NCBI RefSeq assembly: GCF_014207845.1
Contig: NZ_JACHLC010000001.1
Coordinates: 1,798,001 to 1,862,000, forward strand
Direction of reading: 5' to 3'
DNA from: Chryseobacterium shigense
GTDB lineage: Bacteria; Bacteroidota; Bacteroidia; Flavobacteriales; Weeksellaceae
DNA length: 64,000 bases
The position numbers and the translations under genes were made by a program. Of the stretch, positions 61,797-64,000 are shown piece by piece. Every line of letters begins with the position of its first letter. Position 1 is the first letter of the stretch. Under the pieces are notes generated by a model, which saw nothing but the letters and a program-made list of their open reading frames with translations, was not told the DNA's origin and searched no databases.

Positions 61797-62323
61797 TTAG
61801 ACTGATGATTCACATCATTTCTATGCTCAAGGATTTCAAGATTTTCATCCACAAAATAAGCACTTCCGAATCCGTTTACGTAAGAACCTTTTACAGGCTG
61901 TAAAGCAATAAGGATAAAATCGCCCATTTCAGCAATAACATCTACCACTTTTCCGTGGATTTCTTTTAATTGGGCCACTACAGCATTCCATATTTCAGAG
62001 TCTCTTTCTATCTGGGAAGGTATCGTCTCTATTGTTAAGCGTTCACGGGCATAAATCTGTTTCGTGGCAGATTCATCCTCAATAAACATTACTGAAGCTT
62101 TTCTTCCTTCCGCAAGGTTTTTGGTATGCTTTGCCATAAAAGATACCAGAATATATAGTGTATGATCTACCTGTACAAAAGGAGCATAGCTTGAATTAGG
62201 ATTTCCTTCCGCATCTACCGTAGCCAAAATCACACTTTTGGTACGTTCTATCAGTTCCTTTACTTTTGGTGCTACCGGCTTTGCTTTTCTGTTGGCCTCT
62301 TCCCGGGTATTTTTATGATTCAT
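61793..62323 (-). CDS. HugZ-like pyridoxamine oxidase-fold protein
   Basis: The protein has 176 residues. The split-barrel core I-L-A-T-V-D-A-E-G-N-P-N-S-S-Y-A-P-F and the tail K-G-S-Y-V-N-G-F-G-S-A-Y match HugZ-family heme oxygenases. It probably degrades heme for iron. The sequence lacks the usual C-terminal heme-binding extension seen in longer members, so a flavin-linked role is also possible. Confidence 0.78.
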   Translation of the reverse strand: MNHKNTREEANRKAKPVAPKVKELIERTKSVILATVDAEGNPNSSYAPFVQVDHTLYILVSFMAKHTKNLAEGRKASVMFIEDESATKQIYARERLTIETIPSQIERDSEIWNAVVAQLKEIHGKVVDVIAEMGDFILIALQPVKGSYVNGFGSAYFVDENLEILEHRNDVNHQSK

Positions 62324-62443
62324 AGTATAAAATTTTATCTGAACAAAAATAGTTATTTATATTAAGACTAAATAATATTAATTAATGTTAAATCTCATAA
62401 AGAGGAACTTACCCAGCCGTTTTTTTATCTTAATTATTAGTTG

Positions 62444-62451
62444 TAATTTTG
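62444..62451 (+). promoter_or_regulatory. ahcY: -7 box of ahcY
   Basis: TAATTTTG matches TAnnTTTG, 41 bp before the ATG at 62492. No clear -33 box. Confidence 0.5.
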
Positions 62452-62491
62452 CATTTCGTTATCAACTGAATTTAAACTTATTCATTAACAT

Positions 62492-63805
62492 ATGAGTACT
62501 ACAACACAATACGTTCCTTACAAAGTGAAGGACATATCCCTAGCAGAATGGGGAAGAAAAGAAATTACCCTTGCCGAAGCAGAAATGCCAGGCCTGATGG
62601 CTATCCGTGAAGAATACGGACCCTCTCAACCCTTAAAAGGAGCAAGAATTGCAGGATGTCTTCACATGACGATCCAAACCGCTGTTCTTATTGAAACACT
62701 GGTGGCTTTAGGAGCTGAAGTTACATGGTCTTCTTGTAATATTTTCTCTACACAGGACCACGCTGCTGCTGCTATTGCTGCTGCAGGAATCCCTGTTTAT
62801 GCATGGAAAGGTCTTAACGAAGAGGAATTTGACTGGTGTATTGAGCAGACTTTATTCTTCGGTGAAGACAGAAAGCCGTTGAACATGATCCTTGATGACG
62901 GTGGAGATTTAACGAACATGGTTTTCGATAAATACCCTGAATTCACAAAAGATATCAAAGGACTTTCTGAAGAAACCACTACAGGAGTACACAGACTTTA
63001 TGAAAGAATGAAGAACGGAACTTTGGTAATGCCTGCCATCAACGTAAACGATTCAGTAACTAAATCTAAATTCGACAATAAATACGGATGTAAAGAATCT
63101 GCAGTGGATGCTGTAAGAAGAGCTACAGACGTTATGCTTGCCGGAAAAAGAGTAGTAGTTTGCGGATACGGAGACGTAGGTAAAGGTACTGCTGCATCTT
63201 TCAGAGGAGCCGGTTCTATTGTTACCGTTACTGAAATTGATCCAATTTGTGCGCTTCAGGCTGCAATGGACGGTTACGAAGTAAAAAAACTGGATACAGT
63301 TGTAGATAATGCAGATATCATCATCACTACTACAGGTAACTTCAACATCGTAAGAGGAGAGCATTTCCTTAAAATGAAAGATAAAGCGATCGTTTGTAAC
63401 ATCGGTCACTTCGATAATGAAATTGATATGGCCTGGTTGAACAAAAACTACGGTCACACAAAATCTGAAGTGAAACCTCAGGTTGATATCTATACTATCG
63501 AAGGTAAAGAAGTAATCATTCTTGCTGAAGGTAGACTGGTAAACTTAGGATGTGCAACAGGACACCCAAGTTTCGTAATGTCTAACTCTTTCTCTAACCA
63601 GACTTTGGCTCAGATCGAGTTATGGAACAACTCTGCAGCTTACAAAAACGAAGTATATATGCTTCCAAAGCATTTGGATGAAAAAGTAGCTGCTTTACAC
63701 CTTAAAAAACTAAGCGTTGAGCTGGAGACCCTATCTTCAGAGCAGGCTGAATATATTGGTGTGGAAGTACAGGGGCCATTCAAGCCTGAGTACTACAGAT
63801 ATTAA
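62492..63805 (+). CDS. ahcY: Adenosylhomocysteinase
   Basis: The protein has 437 residues. It splits S-adenosylhomocysteine to adenosine and homocysteine with bound NAD. Key segments are [29 protein letters not shown] (NAD loop), [10 protein letters not shown] and the C-terminal K-P-E-Y-Y-R-Y that reaches the partner subunit. It is a single gene with its own promoter box and terminator. Confidence 0.98.
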   Translation: MSTTTQYVPYKVKDISLAEWGRKEITLAEAEMPGLMAIREEYGPSQPLKGARIAGCLHMTIQTAVLIETLVALGAEVTWSSCNIFSTQDHAAAAIAAAGIPVYAWKGLNEEEFDWCIEQTLFFGEDRKPLNMILDDGGDLTNMVFDKYPEFTKDIKGLSEETTTGVHRLYERMKNGTLVMPAINVNDSVTKSKFDNKYGCKESAVDAVRRATDVMLAGKRVVVCGYGDVGKGTAASFRGAGSIVTVTEIDPICALQAAMDGYEVKKLDTVVDNADIIITTTGNFNIVRGEHFLKMKDKAIVCNIGHFDNEIDMAWLNKNYGHTKSEVKPQVDIYTIEGKEVIILAEGRLVNLGCATGHPSFVMSNSFSNQTLAQIELWNNSAAYKNEVYMLPKHLDEKVAALHLKKLSVELETLSSEQAEYIGVEVQGPFKPEYYRY

Positions 63806-63826
63806 TATTTTTTAATCTTATATAAT

Positions 63827-63864
63827 AAAAGGCTTTTCAGGTTTCTGGAAAGTCTTTTATTTTT
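63827..63864 (+). terminator. ahcY: ahcY terminator
   Basis: AAAAGGCTTTTCAG pairs over 14 bp (two G-T pairs) with CTGGAAAGTCTTTT around GTTT, followed by ATTTTTT. The remaining 130 bp to the window end hold nothing I can identify. Confidence 0.88.
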
Positions 63865-64000
63865 TCCGATGTTTCCTCTAAGTTTCACAACCAACTGCTA
63901 TCGGGAATCGTAAAATCTTAATTTCTGCCACCGTATTTTACCCATATTTTCGTACCAAGACCCTTATGTCTGGAAAAAATGAATATATTTAGCCCCTCAA

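Noticed and set aside
1..64000. tRNA or rRNA genes
   Set aside because: No cloverleaf with a GGTTCGAATCC-like T arm and no rRNA-like stretch was recognised on reading; a dedicated tRNA search would be decisive.

Overview
The window comes from a flavobacterium, most likely Chryseobacterium or a close relative in the Weeksellaceae. The evidence is an AT-rich genome, a gldJ-porU-porV cluster for type IX secretion, many lipoproteins with short signal peptides, promoter -7 boxes of the Bacteroidetes type TAnnTTTG, and housekeeping genes (mnmE, pruA, holB, murF, lptC, anmK, ahcY) whose proteins look flavobacterial. There are no rRNA, tRNA or CRISPR loci that I can see.

Positions 1 to about 14,950 form an integrated mobile element that runs off the left edge. 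It is visibly more AT-rich than the rest. It carries a partial antirestriction gene (ardA-like), a structured intergenic RNA candidate, four small membrane or secreted proteins, and two candidate defence loci. Its right end is a recombination module: a tyrosine recombinase, a zinc-ribbon/HTH protein, an excisionase-like HTH protein, an unknown protein and a divergent family-A-type polymerase. The module abuts the 3' end of mnmE (trmE), a known integration target. The first defence candidate (731-2572) fuses a GHKL ATPase to a PD-(D/E)XK nuclease. The second (4561-9638) is a tightly packed run: an Abi/UG-type reverse transcriptase, a PD-(D/E)XK protein, an unknown protein, a second PD-(D/E)XK protein, and a GmrSD-like DUF262/DUF1524 protein. 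This cassette is the best candidate in the window for an undescribed system.

From 14,956 rightward the sequence is an ordinary chromosome. 14,956-24,400 holds mnmE, a quinone-reductase-like flavoprotein, an Xaa-Pro aminopeptidase, topoisomerase IB, pruA and small lipoproteins. 24,900-37,970 holds a membrane-anchored TPR/AraC regulator, a thioredoxin-like protein, a FabH-type ketosynthase, CorA, a patatin phospholipase, a DUF2199 pair, a flavodoxin-fold/HxlR divergent pair, a von Willebrand A lipoprotein, tag and an alpha/beta hydrolase. 38,220-43,031 is a TetR-TolC-EmrA-EmrB efflux operon. 43,250-51,600 holds holB, an aldehyde dehydrogenase, an outer-membrane protein, lptC, anmK, a NUDIX hydrolase and murF. 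51,658-58,547 is gldJ, porU and porV. 58,736-63,805 holds a FUSC-family membrane protein, a phosphopantetheinyl transferase, a HugZ-like protein and ahcY.

The chromosomal spacers carry several short interspersed repeat families with hairpin structure. One 62-bp family has two copies here with paired compensatory substitutions. Most operons end in clear hairpin terminators.
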